From contig CAMQSH010000034.1 of assembly GCA_947036575.1 (NCBI GenBank), positions 1-14,327 of the forward strand: a DNA stretch of 14,327 nt, given 5' to 3'. Every line of letters starts with the position of its first letter. The stretch's first letter is position 1. The DNA comes from an uncultured Brevinema sp. (GTDB lineage: Bacteria; Spirochaetota; Brevinematia; Brevinematales; Brevinemataceae). Position numbers and translations under genes: made by a program. This document shows, in pieces, positions 1 through 6,997 of this stretch. The notes below the pieces were generated by a model. The model searched no databases and was not told where the DNA came from. It saw only the letters and a list, made by a program, of their open reading frames with translations.

Positions 1-21
1 CTGAATAAAAATCAGAATATC

Positions 22-54
22 AAAAAACACCCTATGTTTAGTAGGGTGTTTTTT
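22..54. terminator. Bidirectional intrinsic terminator after the ABC-F gene
   Basis: A 13-bp perfect stem pairs 22-34 with 42-54 around a 7-nt loop. The G/C-rich core is CACCC/GGGTG, flanked by A-runs on one side and T-runs on the other. It would therefore give a hairpin plus U-tract on either strand. On the minus strand it lies about 30 nt past the ABC-F stop codon; on the plus strand it could end a convergent gene outside the window. Confidence 0.9.
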
Positions 55-83
55 TGTAGATTTATTAAATTTAAGGTAATAAA

Positions 84-1904
84 TTAATAAGGAGCATCTT
101 GTTGTAAATTTTCTAACTCATTATTTTTTAATGATAAAAGATCAAAAAGCTCATCAATTTGTACTTTGAGGGTATTTAATTCTTTACCTAAACTTGCTAA
201 TGCTTCGCCATCATTTTTACTTGATGCGACGACGAGCTCATTTTGAACATCTTGAGTTCTATCTTCAGCATTTTGTATTTGTTCTTCTATATAGCTAATC
301 TCAGTTTTAAGAGGCTTTAAAGAGTTTTGAAAAGCTTGTTTCTTTTTTTGAAGTTCTTTTTTTTCTTCTTTAGAAAGTTTACCATCAGTTTTTTCTTTTT
401 TAGGTTTTTTAATCACTTCTTCGCTTTCGAATCCTTTATCTTCTAAAAATTCTTGATAAGAACCTTGGAATACATAAGGAAATTCACCGTCAAAAACAAT
501 TAATTTAGTAGCTAAAGCATGGAGCATCATCTCATTATGTGTAACAAATACCATACCGCCTTTAAAATCCTCTAAGGCTTCTGTTAGTGAGTCAACACTT
601 TGCATATCCAAATGGTTAGAAGGTTCATCTAAAAAGAGACATTGAGCAGGGGCAGCGATTAATTTGGCTAGTAGGACACGAGCCTTTTCACCACCAGAAA
701 GCACACTACATTTTTTTAGGGCTAAATCACCTTCGAATAACATAGATCCAGCAATACTACGGGCATAACCTCTGTTACCACCAGGTAATACACTAGCGAT
801 TTCTTCTTCAATAGTGAGCATAGTATTTAGCTCTTGTTCAGCTACCTGACCATAATAACCAGGAAGTAGTTGAGGATGAGATCTAACATTCCCTGAATTA
901 GGGGTTAGTTTACCACATAATAAACGTAATAAAGTAGATTTACCTTTACCATTTTTCCCAACAATAGCGATTTTGTCGCCTTTAGAAATATCAAAATCTA
1001 AGCCTTTAATAAGAAGATTTTTAGGATCATAACCAAAGCATAAATTGTCAACAGTAACCATAACTTTGGTATCAAATTTTTTGAAGTTAAATTTGAAATC
1101 TAAATCAACAATATGTTCTAACTTTTCCTTGTAGCCTTTTTTTTCTTGATTTCTAATACGAGATTGTACCATTTTGGCAAGACTAGCTTTAGCACGAAAT
1201 TTACTGACAAAGAGGTCTACTTTTTCTTTTTCTTTAGCTTCATTTAGTCTTGTTTTTTCGTGGACTTCTTCCTCTGTAGCAATTTGATCGTATAGTTTTA
1301 CAGAAGTTCCAGGAATTTTACGTACTTGTTTACGATGAATAGCCATAATATGATTGATGATAGTATCCATAAACATTCTATCGTGCGTAATCAAAATAAG
1401 TTCTTTACGCCAGTTTTTTAGGAAATTAGCAAGCCAATGTATCGTGATAATATCCAAATGGTTTGTAGGTTCATCTAATAAAAGCATATCAGCATTACTA
1501 ATCAAAACTTTAGCAAGATTGATTCTATTCATCCAGCCACCAGATAAGGTGTTGGGATCTTGGGTTATCATCTCAGCATCAAAATCCAATCCAAATAGGA
1601 TTTTTTCGGCAAACCACTCTTCTCTAGGTTCGCCTTTAGGGATTGCAGATAAAACTTCTTCCAAAACATTAGGATGTTCAAAATGCATTTCTTGTTTTAG
1701 ATAAGCAATTTTGTAACCTTTTGGAAATTGAATAGTACCAGAATCTGGATTTTCCATTCCTGCAAACATACGAAATAAAGTAGTTTTACCATGTCCATTT
1801 CTTCCTACTAATCCAAGTTTTTCACCTTCATGAATAGTAAAAGAAACATCTGTGAGAAGATCTTGATTGGAATAACCTTTGTTGAGGTTTGATATTTGTA
1901 TCAT
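84..1904 (-). CDS. ABC-F family ATPase, YheS/ABCF3-like translation factor
   Basis: This 606-aa soluble protein has two ABC ATPase domains and no membrane segments, the ABC-F layout. Domain 1 has Walker A GRNGHGKT (34-41), signature LSGGW (120-124), Walker B LLLDEPTNHLD (141-151) and switch LITHDR (171-176). Domain 2 has Walker A GKNGKGKS (316-323), signature LSGGE (402-406) and LFLDEPSNHLD (423-433). The interdomain linker contains FRAKASLAKMVQSRI (about 236-250), the P-site tRNA interaction motif region. A charged, Lys/Glu-rich C-terminal coiled coil covers about 490-606. Linker and signature wording most resemble YheS/ABCF3, but subfamily assignment is tentative. ABC-F proteins bind the ribosomal E site to rescue stalled or antibiotic-blocked ribosomes. 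The ATG start has AAGGAC 6 nt upstream. The gene is monocistronic, has its own promoter and leader peptide, and ends at the 22-54 terminator. Confidence 0.95.
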   Translation of the reverse strand: MIQISNLNKGYSNQDLLTDVSFTIHEGEKLGLVGRNGHGKTTLFRMFAGMENPDSGTIQFPKGYKIAYLKQEMHFEHPNVLEEVLSAIPKGEPREEWFAEKILFGLDFDAEMITQDPNTLSGGWMNRINLAKVLISNADMLLLDEPTNHLDIITIHWLANFLKNWRKELILITHDRMFMDTIINHIMAIHRKQVRKIPGTSVKLYDQIATEEEVHEKTRLNEAKEKEKVDLFVSKFRAKASLAKMVQSRIRNQEKKGYKEKLEHIVDLDFKFNFKKFDTKVMVTVDNLCFGYDPKNLLIKGLDFDISKGDKIAIVGKNGKGKSTLLRLLCGKLTPNSGNVRSHPQLLPGYYGQVAEQELNTMLTIEEEIASVLPGGNRGYARSIAGSMLFEGDLALKKCSVLSGGEKARVLLAKLIAAPAQCLFLDEPSNHLDMQSVDSLTEALEDFKGGMVFVTHNEMMLHALATKLIVFDGEFPYVFQGSYQEFLEDKGFESEEVIKKPKKEKTDGKLSKEEKKELQKKKQAFQNSLKPLKTEISYIEEQIQNAEDRTQDVQNELVVASSKNDGEALASLGKELNTLKVQIDELFDLLSLKNNELENLQQDAPY

Positions 1905-1997
1905 TTTTTGTCCTTATATTTAAAGTAGAATACTTTTTTATTTAAAATTTATTAATCGTTTAAAGTGAAAATGTTATAAAATATATAAATAAAGTAC

Positions 1998-2024
1998 TCA
2001 AGCAGTAAGGATTTCAAAAATCAC
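1998..2024 (-). CDS. Putative 8-codon leader peptide upstream of the ABC-F gene
   Basis: A GTG start, 5 nt after the strong Shine-Dalgarno AAGGAGG (2030-2036), opens a frame encoding MIFEILTA and then TGA. It begins about 30 nt after the predicted transcription start and ends 93 nt before the ABC-F ATG. A better ribosome site than that of the main gene, on such a short frame, is typical of regulatory leader peptides. Several antibiotic-resistance ABC-F genes are known to be controlled by ribosome stalling or attenuation in the leader. The Shine-Dalgarno (AAGGA) can pair with TCCTT inside codons 5-6 of this peptide, so translation and folding are coupled. The peptide sequence itself matches no leader I recognise. 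Confidence 0.5.
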   Translation of the reverse strand: MIFEILTA

Positions 2025-2058
2025 AATATCCTCCTTATATTTTATAATTAATTTATAA

Positions 2059-2087
2059 ATTATAACACATCTAGTGAGCTTTGTCAA
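2059..2087 (-). promoter_or_regulatory. Consensus sigma70 promoter of the ABC-F gene
   Basis: On the minus strand TTGACA (2082-2087) is followed by exactly 17 nt and TATAAT (2059-2064), with TG one base before the -10 (extended -10). This is a perfect match to the housekeeping consensus. Transcription would start near 2052, giving a leader of about 148 nt with the putative leader peptide near its 5' end. No protein gene occupies 1905-2109. The rest of the stretch is AT-rich and can fold into competing hairpins, for example 1991-1999 with 1926-1934. Confidence 0.85.
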
Positions 2088-2109
2088 TAAGACCCAAGAA
2101 TAGGGGAAT

Positions 2110-2143
2110 AAAAAAGCCACTCTGTTAAAGAGTGGCTTTTTTT
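2110..2143. terminator. Bidirectional intrinsic terminator after the two-TM protein gene
   Basis: A perfect 8-bp GC-rich stem (2116-2123 with 2129-2136, loop GTTAA) is extended by A-runs and T-runs on both sides. It begins 9 nt past the stop codon of the minus-strand gene ending at 2152. It insulates that gene from the ABC-F promoter just downstream. Confidence 0.9.
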
Positions 2144-2151
2144 ATATATTA

Positions 2152-3168
2152 TTATTGTTCAGAATTTGGTGGTTTTGGAGATGATGTAGGATATATAATA
2201 GTTTGTATATCTGTAGGTACTTTATCAGCTTTGTTACGAGATAACCAACGAGTAGGATTTTCTATTAATGCAGATACTATTTTATGTCTCAGTTCTTTTT
2301 TATGGATTGGGCAGTCTATAGTAGACTGGAATAGTTCGAGAGTATCCCATAAAATAGATCTATGTTCGTATTCTTCGATTAGATGCACATTTTCGTGGGT
2401 TCTTCTATTAAAAAATTTAGCTATCCAAAATACTATAGTAGTTATCGTGATAGATAAAGTCGCTTTGATTAAATAATCCAGAGGTGTGCTAATATTTAAT
2501 GTGCTAATATCAGAAAATAAATCAATTAAAAAATAGAGATAAGTTACTGTGACACTAAGAAAAAGTAATAGATAAAACACATTAACCATTCTTAATTTGT
2601 TGGCTTTTTTTGAAAACCTATTCTTGATTTTGCCTATATCTTTTTTGTGTTGTTGTTGTTCTTCTTGTTCTTGTTGTTGTTGTTCATATGCTTGTTGTTG
2701 TTGTTGTTTATCTTCTTCTGAAAAAGAGTTAAATCTATTCATACATTCTTTTATAATATCTTTTTGATGAATTATTACAGAAGCTTGTCTACTTGGATAG
2801 TAAATAGGAGGATTCATAAGTCTCCATTCTTCAACTTCAAGATAACTAACAACATGATCTAAAGCAAAGCTATATTTATCTGATAATTCTTCTTGTATAG
2901 TCTTATCACTACTTATATACCGGGATATTATATCTTTCCATCTACATGTGCCTATACCTTCACCGGGTTTACTCAAGGCAATGATTTTATAACCATCTTT
3001 TAGTGCTACCATATCATCTTTTTGGATATTGTCAAATAATGATGCAGCACGATTTGTTTGTGATAATACAGCAATACCGTATTCTAATAATAATTCTGCG
3101 AATGATAAATTACCGCTACCCCAACGCACTCCACAGGTGATTATTTTTTGATCTTGATTCTCAGACAT
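2152..3168 (-). CDS. Hypothetical membrane protein: N-terminal soluble domain, Gln-rich hinge, two TM helices
   Basis: I do not recognise this 338-aa protein. Residues 1-145 form a soluble domain containing GVRWGSGNLSFAELLLEYG (about 13-31) and DDMVALKDGYKIIALSKPGEG (about 51-71). The second segment reads like a small beta-barrel of the PUA/EVE kind, but that is only an impression. Residues 154-173 are almost all Gln/Glu and form a hydrophilic linker. Two hydrophobic helices follow at about 194-217 and 232-252, then a charged C-terminal helix (ENVHLIEEYEHRSILWDTLEL, from 259). TM pair plus charged helix recalls the C-terminal half of DUF6161/SLATT-like membrane proteins, some linked to phage defence; this is weak. 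The start is ATG with AGGGAAG about 7 nt upstream. The gene stands alone between terminators, with its own promoter. Confidence 0.85.
   Translation of the reverse strand: MSENQDQKIITCGVRWGSGNLSFAELLLEYGIAVLSQTNRAASLFDNIQKDDMVALKDGYKIIALSKPGEGIGTCRWKDIISRYISSDKTIQEELSDKYSFALDHVVSYLEVEEWRLMNPPIYYPSRQASVIIHQKDIIKECMNRFNSFSEEDKQQQQQAYEQQQQEQEEQQQHKKDIGKIKNRFSKKANKLRMVNVFYLLLFLSVTVTYLYFLIDLFSDISTLNISTPLDYLIKATLSITITTIVFWIAKFFNRRTHENVHLIEEYEHRSILWDTLELFQSTIDCPIHKKELRHKIVSALIENPTRWLSRNKADKVPTDIQTIIYPTSSPKPPNSEQ
2646..2709 (-). repeat. Imperfect CAA/CAG trinucleotide tract encoding poly-Gln
   Basis: On the minus strand a run of CAA codons, interrupted by GAA/GAG and by Ala-Tyr-Glu codons, encodes Gln-rich residues 155-173 of the two-TM protein (QQQQQ, QQQQ and QQQ blocks). 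Such tracts can change length by slippage in whole codons, which would alter linker length without shifting the frame. Confidence 0.8.
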
Positions 3169-3187
3169 AATAACTTCCCTAAAATAT

Positions 3188-3203
3188 GATATTCCCCAAT
3201 ATC
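3188..3203 (-). promoter_or_regulatory. 5'-terminal mRNA hairpin of the two-TM gene
   Basis: GATATT and AATATC form a perfect 6-bp stem around a GGGG tetraloop in minus-strand RNA. The predicted transcription start (about 3204) places it at the very 5' end of the message, about 10 nt before the Shine-Dalgarno. It may stabilise the mRNA or affect initiation. It has no U-tract, so it is not a terminator. Confidence 0.4.
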
Positions 3204-3210
3204 TTAATAT

Positions 3211-3239
3211 ATCATATCACAGTATTTATATAAATACAA
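3211..3239 (-). promoter_or_regulatory. Putative promoter with palindromic operator for the two-TM gene
   Basis: TTGTAT (3234-3239), 17 nt, then TATGAT (3211-3216) makes a plausible sigma70 promoter on the minus strand. A perfect 16-bp palindrome, GTATTTATATAAATAC (3222-3237), covers most of the spacer and overlaps the -35 element. That is where a dimeric repressor would block RNA polymerase. AT-rich palindromes can occur by chance in DNA of this composition, so the operator is only a proposal. Confidence 0.45.
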
Positions 3240-3270
3240 TATAGCTGAAATATAAATAGTAAAGGATATA

Positions 3271-3307
3271 AAACCCTCACCTCGCTATGAGATGGGGGTG
3301 TTTTTTT
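3271..3307. terminator. Intrinsic terminator after the ROK kinase gene
   Basis: A 10-bp stem with one mismatch pairs 3274-3283 with 3289-3298 around loop GCTAT. Read on the minus strand it is about 26 nt past the ROK kinase stop codon and is followed by UUUUAU. The longer T-run (3301-3307) is on the plus side, so it probably works in both directions. Confidence 0.75.
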
Positions 3308-3323
3308 ATATATACTATTTAGA

Positions 3324-4190
3324 TTATGACTTCATAGCGAGAGCTATGGCACCCATGATACCAGCATTGTCTCCTAATAGTGGAGGAACAATGTAGTCTG
3401 CTATATTATCTTCTAATAGAGGATGCTTGATATAACCATTGGCGAGTCTTTGTACTTCGGTATGGATCAAGGGAAAAAGCTGAGTTTGTTTCATAACTCC
3501 ACCCCCTAAAATGATCTTTTTGGGAGCAAGTATATAGATATAATTCAGTAAAGCTTGAGCGATGTAGTAGGCTTCTATTTGCCATGCTTGATGATCTGAA
3601 GGTAGCTCATGTCCTTTTTTCTGCCATCTATCTGCTAAGGCAGGCCCTGAAGCAAGTCCTTCAAAGCAATTTTTGTGATAAGGGCAAAATCCAGCATAGT
3701 CATCATTAGGGTGTTGAGGAACTTGAATATGCCCCATTTCTGGGTGGGTAAATCCATGAGCAATGGTATTATTAACAATAGCTCCGCCTCCAATTCCTGT
3801 CCCTATAGTTAGATACAAACAACTATCTAATCCTTTTGCTGCACCCCAAGTGATTTCCCCCAAAGCAGCTACATTGACATCAGTATCAAAAATAACGGGG
3901 ACGCCCAATTCCTTTTGGAAATAATTCGCAAAATCGGTATTCCCCCAATGAGGTTTAGGTGTGCTAGTGATATAGCCGTATGTAGGGGATTTTGGGTCTA
4001 GGTCTACAGGTCCAAAAGATCCTATCCCGAGATTTTTGATATTTTTTTCTTTAAAATAATTGATGATTTCTGTGAATGTTATTTCTGGCGTAATTGTTGG
4101 ACAAGTGAATTTTTCAAGGAGATTACCTTTTTCATCGGCGATCCCATAGGCAAATTTTGTTCCACCGGCTTCTATTCCTCCAAAATACAT
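3324..4190 (-). CDS. ROK-family sugar kinase, fructokinase/mannokinase (YdhR/GmuE type)
   Basis: This 288-aa cytoplasmic protein matches the Bacillus YdhR (GmuE) kinase in length and wording. Residues 4-16 (GGIEAGGTKFAYG) form the phosphate-binding loop. FDTDVNVAALGE (101-112) carries the catalytic Asp104. LTIGTGIGGGAI (127-138) is the second ATP motif. HPEMGH with CPYHKNC (149-175) supplies the structural zinc site (His154, Cys169, His172, Cys175). KKIILGGGVM (224-233) is the adenosine motif. These kinases phosphorylate fructose with ATP and some accept mannose. GmuE sits in the B. subtilis glucomannan operon, so a role in phosphorylating free mannose or fructose released by the neighbouring alpha-mannosidase is reasonable inference. 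The ATG start has AAGGAGG 8 nt upstream. It is a separate transcription unit with its own promoter. Confidence 0.93.
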   Translation of the reverse strand: MYFGGIEAGGTKFAYGIADEKGNLLEKFTCPTITPEITFTEIINYFKEKNIKNLGIGSFGPVDLDPKSPTYGYITSTPKPHWGNTDFANYFQKELGVPVIFDTDVNVAALGEITWGAAKGLDSCLYLTIGTGIGGGAIVNNTIAHGFTHPEMGHIQVPQHPNDDYAGFCPYHKNCFEGLASGPALADRWQKKGHELPSDHQAWQIEAYYIAQALLNYIYILAPKKIILGGGVMKQTQLFPLIHTEVQRLANGYIKHPLLEDNIADYIVPPLLGDNAGIMGAIALAMKS

Positions 4191-4240
4191 ATAGTTCCTC
4201 CTTATTAATATAGATAGTATAAACCTTGTTATATCTATTC

Positions 4241-4268
4241 AGTATAGCATATCTTTATAAATAATCAA
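4241..4268 (-). promoter_or_regulatory. Promoter of the ROK kinase gene
   Basis: On the minus strand TTGATT (4263-4268), 16 nt, then TATACT (4241-4246) preceded by TG at the extended -10 position. The predicted start near 4234 leaves a leader of about 44 nt that contains the AAGGAGG ribosome site. Confidence 0.65.
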
Positions 4269-4308
4269 TCAAAAAAATGAATATCTCCATTTATAGATAT
4301 TTATAAAT

Positions 4309-4340
4309 AAAAAAGACCCCTTAATAAAAGAGGTCTTTTT
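4309..4340 (-). terminator. Intrinsic terminator after the alpha-mannosidase gene
   Basis: The stem pairs 4315-4322 with 4328-4335 around a 5-nt loop, flanked by A and T runs. The one non-Watson-Crick position is a G-U wobble in minus-strand RNA but a C-A mismatch on the plus strand, so it suits minus-strand transcription. It lies about 40 nt past the alpha-mannosidase stop and separates this operon from the ROK kinase promoter. Confidence 0.8.
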
Positions 4341-4375
4341 GCTTATTATTAGTGAAATATTGTTTAATAGTCCTG

Positions 4376-6988
4376 TTAAAAATGACATTTTAATGTTTTT
4401 AACTGTTCTGCCTTAAACGATCCTAGCTCAATAGAATCTTTATAAGTAATTAGCTTACTAATAGGATCTCCTTTGAGATTAACCCATTGGTATTTTTTGA
4501 TAAATGAAGATCTTAATTCTCCACCTTTACACTCTTCCCAAGTATTATTTAAAAATCGTAGGCAATAGCTATCAGTTTCTAAGGGCATGATAGAAGTGAT
4601 TTCTACGGATATTGAGTTTGTATTAAAGAGAGAACTAATAGGCTCTTTTTGTGTACGTAATGGGTGAGAAACAAAATATTCTAAGGTATTCCCATTCACA
4701 TTTAATTGTTGCATTTGATAGTAGAGAGGATTTACAGCGTAGGTACTCCACATTTTTTTAATTTGAGAGAGTTCTTTTTTTTCTCCTAAATAAAAAGCAT
4801 TTTTAAAAACCATTTTTTTTGTAAGCTGGCTTTCTGGGGTAGGAACATATTGAAATTCTTTTCCAGAAGCAATACCAGGTCTTCTTACTAGCTCAGGTTT
4901 ACCAAGAAAAGCAACAGATCTAAAAAGAGTTAAAGCAATTTTTGAATTATTGAGAATCTCGTATTCTTTAATTCCTTTTAATAAAGCAAAACTAGAATTA
5001 GTTTTATTGGATAATCCAATAAAATGAATAACAGGATAAATAGGAGAAGGTTCTTCTCTCCAACCAATTTCTCTCCAATCATCGAGATGTTCTGGAAGGT
5101 TTAATCTCTCTATTGTTCCACAAATTGTATCAGCAAGGGATATATCTGATTGAATTTCAGTATTAAAAACTACTCTCATTCTGTGATCAAGTGCCTTGTT
5201 GTCAATCGTCATTTTGGTATGAATTAATCCTTCATTAGATAACGAAATATCAAATACATAAGGCACATTAATAAGTTGAGGTGTTTTATTTTGACGTTCT
5301 TCTAAACAAGTAGGTAAAGAAAATTCTCCTACTAGAGAAATTTTTTGGAATAATTTTCCTGTATTAGTTTGAATTTTTGCAGAGGTAAAATTTAATTCAT
5401 ATATTTTATCAGGGACAGGGGGGGAATAATCATAGGTATCTCCATCATCTCCGCTATCTTCGATAGAGAGAGCATTAACATATGTTCTTTGTTGAGTTAA
5501 ATCAGTGATATTAATTTGCCCTTTGACAATTTCAATTTTATAATAAGCATCACTAATCATAGGCGTATTTACTGGAGTAAGTAGAGGTGCTTTTGAAGGC
5601 TCTTCTACAATCTTTAGCTTACTTATTCCTAGAGATAACAAGGAATGATGAATTAAAATACGATGAGTATAGTAAAATAATTTTTTATCGTATAAAGAAA
5701 TATCTTTTTTAATAGAACCTCTATACTCTTTTTTTGTTTCTAGAATTTGAAAAGGAACAAGTTTGTCTTGTGTATCATAGATTTGAAATTCTTGTTGTTG
5801 AGTCGAGATAAATACCTTAATAAGCTGATTTCTGTCTTCGGCTAGGGTATTAAAAATATATAAATCATTGTTTTTAGTATCTGCAAAAGAAATACTTAAT
5901 TTTCTTAAAATATAATCGCAAGCAGAATAGGATAATTCATCTACTTCTTGATAACGAGCAAGAATACTTTGATTAGTTTTATCTGAATTGCATCCACAAG
6001 CACTGTCATGAGCATGATTGTAAAGCAATTTTTTCCAAATTTTTTCTAATAAAGCAGTTTTTACTTCTAGTCCCAAATGAGCCCCTAAGGTCATCAATGG
6101 TTCTAATTGATAAATGATTCTTCTTTCGATTTTGTCATTATAATATTTATGATCGTAACGAGAGGAATAGATAGATCTATGAATTTTAGAATTAGAAGGA
6201 TCTAGTAACTCTCCTTCTATAGTCATCAAATTAGGTTCTTTAGATAAATCATCAAAAAACTCTTCACAGGTTTTTTCAACATAAGTAGCATTCTTAGTAG
6301 AATTTTTGGTATAATAGTTCAAACGTTCTTGGAAATTAAAATCTACATAACGCTGATCTGCACCTATAGGATGTAAAGCTATTTTTGTGGAACAACCATG
6401 TAAGAAAGTATCTTCTACTGTTTTTACATCGTCATTAAAAATAGTATTAATGCCATAAAAGTACCCATTTTTGATGTTGTAGGATAAGACTAAACTCCCA
6501 TCTTTACTTTGCCAATAAAATTCTCTATGGGGACATTTGTCTGCGGAGAGTCCACGCCAAAAAAGAAAGTAATCAATTCCAAATCCCTTAAAAATTTTAG
6601 GCATATCTTTAGATTGTCCAAAGGAATCAGGTAGGTACCCTACCTTCATCCAATTTCCAAATTGTTCGGCAGTCTTGATACCATAATAGAGATTTCTAAT
6701 AATGGATTCACCTGAGATCACGAGTTCATCACTCTGAGTGTACCAAGGTCCTATAATTATTTTACCTTTTTTTACCAAATTTGTAAAACGCTCTTTATGT
6801 TGAGGTACATAGTGTAGATAATCTTCGACAATACTTAATTGTCCATCAAGATGGTAGTGCTGAAGAATATTATTTTCTAAAGCATAAAAAACTTCATCCA
6901 TATGATAGATTAATTGAATGGTAGATTCACTATTAGTAAAGTACCATTCAAAATCCCAATGGGTATGTGCATAACAATAAATCTTCAA
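4376..6988 (-). CDS. mngB: GH38 alpha-mannosidase, MngB-like (6-phospho-mannosyl substrate likely)
   Basis: This 870-aa protein lacks a signal peptide and follows E. coli MngB (877 aa) in order and wording. N-terminal AHTHWDFEWYF (7-17) supplies zinc ligands His10 and Asp12. IGPWYTQSD (79-87) and GYLPDSFG (117-124) follow, with Asp121 the expected nucleophile/zinc ligand. NHAHDS (323-328) provides the distal zinc histidine. SGDDGDTYDYSPP (511-523) is characteristic of the MngB group. MngB hydrolyses 2-O-(6-phospho-mannosyl)-glycerate to mannose-6-phosphate and glycerate; relatives cut other alpha-mannosides, so the substrate is open. The start is TTG: AGGAG, overlapping the PTS stop, lies 6 nt upstream. 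An out-of-frame ATG at 6991-6993 is too close to the Shine-Dalgarno and runs only ATG-TTT-TGA. It lies 9 nt after the PTS gene, in one operon. Confidence 0.93.
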   Translation of the reverse strand: MKIYCYAHTHWDFEWYFTNSESTIQLIYHMDEVFYALENNILQHYHLDGQLSIVEDYLHYVPQHKERFTNLVKKGKIIIGPWYTQSDELVISGESIIRNLYYGIKTAEQFGNWMKVGYLPDSFGQSKDMPKIFKGFGIDYFLFWRGLSADKCPHREFYWQSKDGSLVLSYNIKNGYFYGINTIFNDDVKTVEDTFLHGCSTKIALHPIGADQRYVDFNFQERLNYYTKNSTKNATYVEKTCEEFFDDLSKEPNLMTIEGELLDPSNSKIHRSIYSSRYDHKYYNDKIERRIIYQLEPLMTLGAHLGLEVKTALLEKIWKKLLYNHAHDSACGCNSDKTNQSILARYQEVDELSYSACDYILRKLSISFADTKNNDLYIFNTLAEDRNQLIKVFISTQQQEFQIYDTQDKLVPFQILETKKEYRGSIKKDISLYDKKLFYYTHRILIHHSLLSLGISKLKIVEEPSKAPLLTPVNTPMISDAYYKIEIVKGQINITDLTQQRTYVNALSIEDSGDDGDTYDYSPPVPDKIYELNFTSAKIQTNTGKLFQKISLVGEFSLPTCLEERQNKTPQLINVPYVFDISLSNEGLIHTKMTIDNKALDHRMRVVFNTEIQSDISLADTICGTIERLNLPEHLDDWREIGWREEPSPIYPVIHFIGLSNKTNSSFALLKGIKEYEILNNSKIALTLFRSVAFLGKPELVRRPGIASGKEFQYVPTPESQLTKKMVFKNAFYLGEKKELSQIKKMWSTYAVNPLYYQMQQLNVNGNTLEYFVSHPLRTQKEPISSLFNTNSISVEITSIMPLETDSYCLRFLNNTWEECKGGELRSSFIKKYQWVNLKGDPISKLITYKDSIELGSFKAEQLKTLKCHF

Positions 6989-6997
6989 AACATTCTC

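Noticed and set aside
1354..1704. Plus-strand open frame of 116 codons inside the ABC-F gene
   Set aside because: It lies fully antisense to clear ABC domain 1 coding sequence, has no recognisable motif, and its composition is that of a complementary-strand shadow.
1905..2058. Metabolite riboswitch in the ABC-F leader
   Set aside because: I could not match the leader to any riboswitch consensus; it is too AT-rich and the leader-peptide reading explains the strong Shine-Dalgarno better.
2132..2476. Plus-strand open frame of 114 codons over the 3' end of the two-TM gene
   Set aside because: It starts inside the terminator hairpin and is antisense to the membrane helices, which explains its hydrophobic look.
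2646..2709. CRISPR or tandem-repeat array
   Set aside because: It is a coding trinucleotide run without spacers; no CRISPR repeats, tRNA or rRNA signatures or IS ends were seen anywhere in the window.
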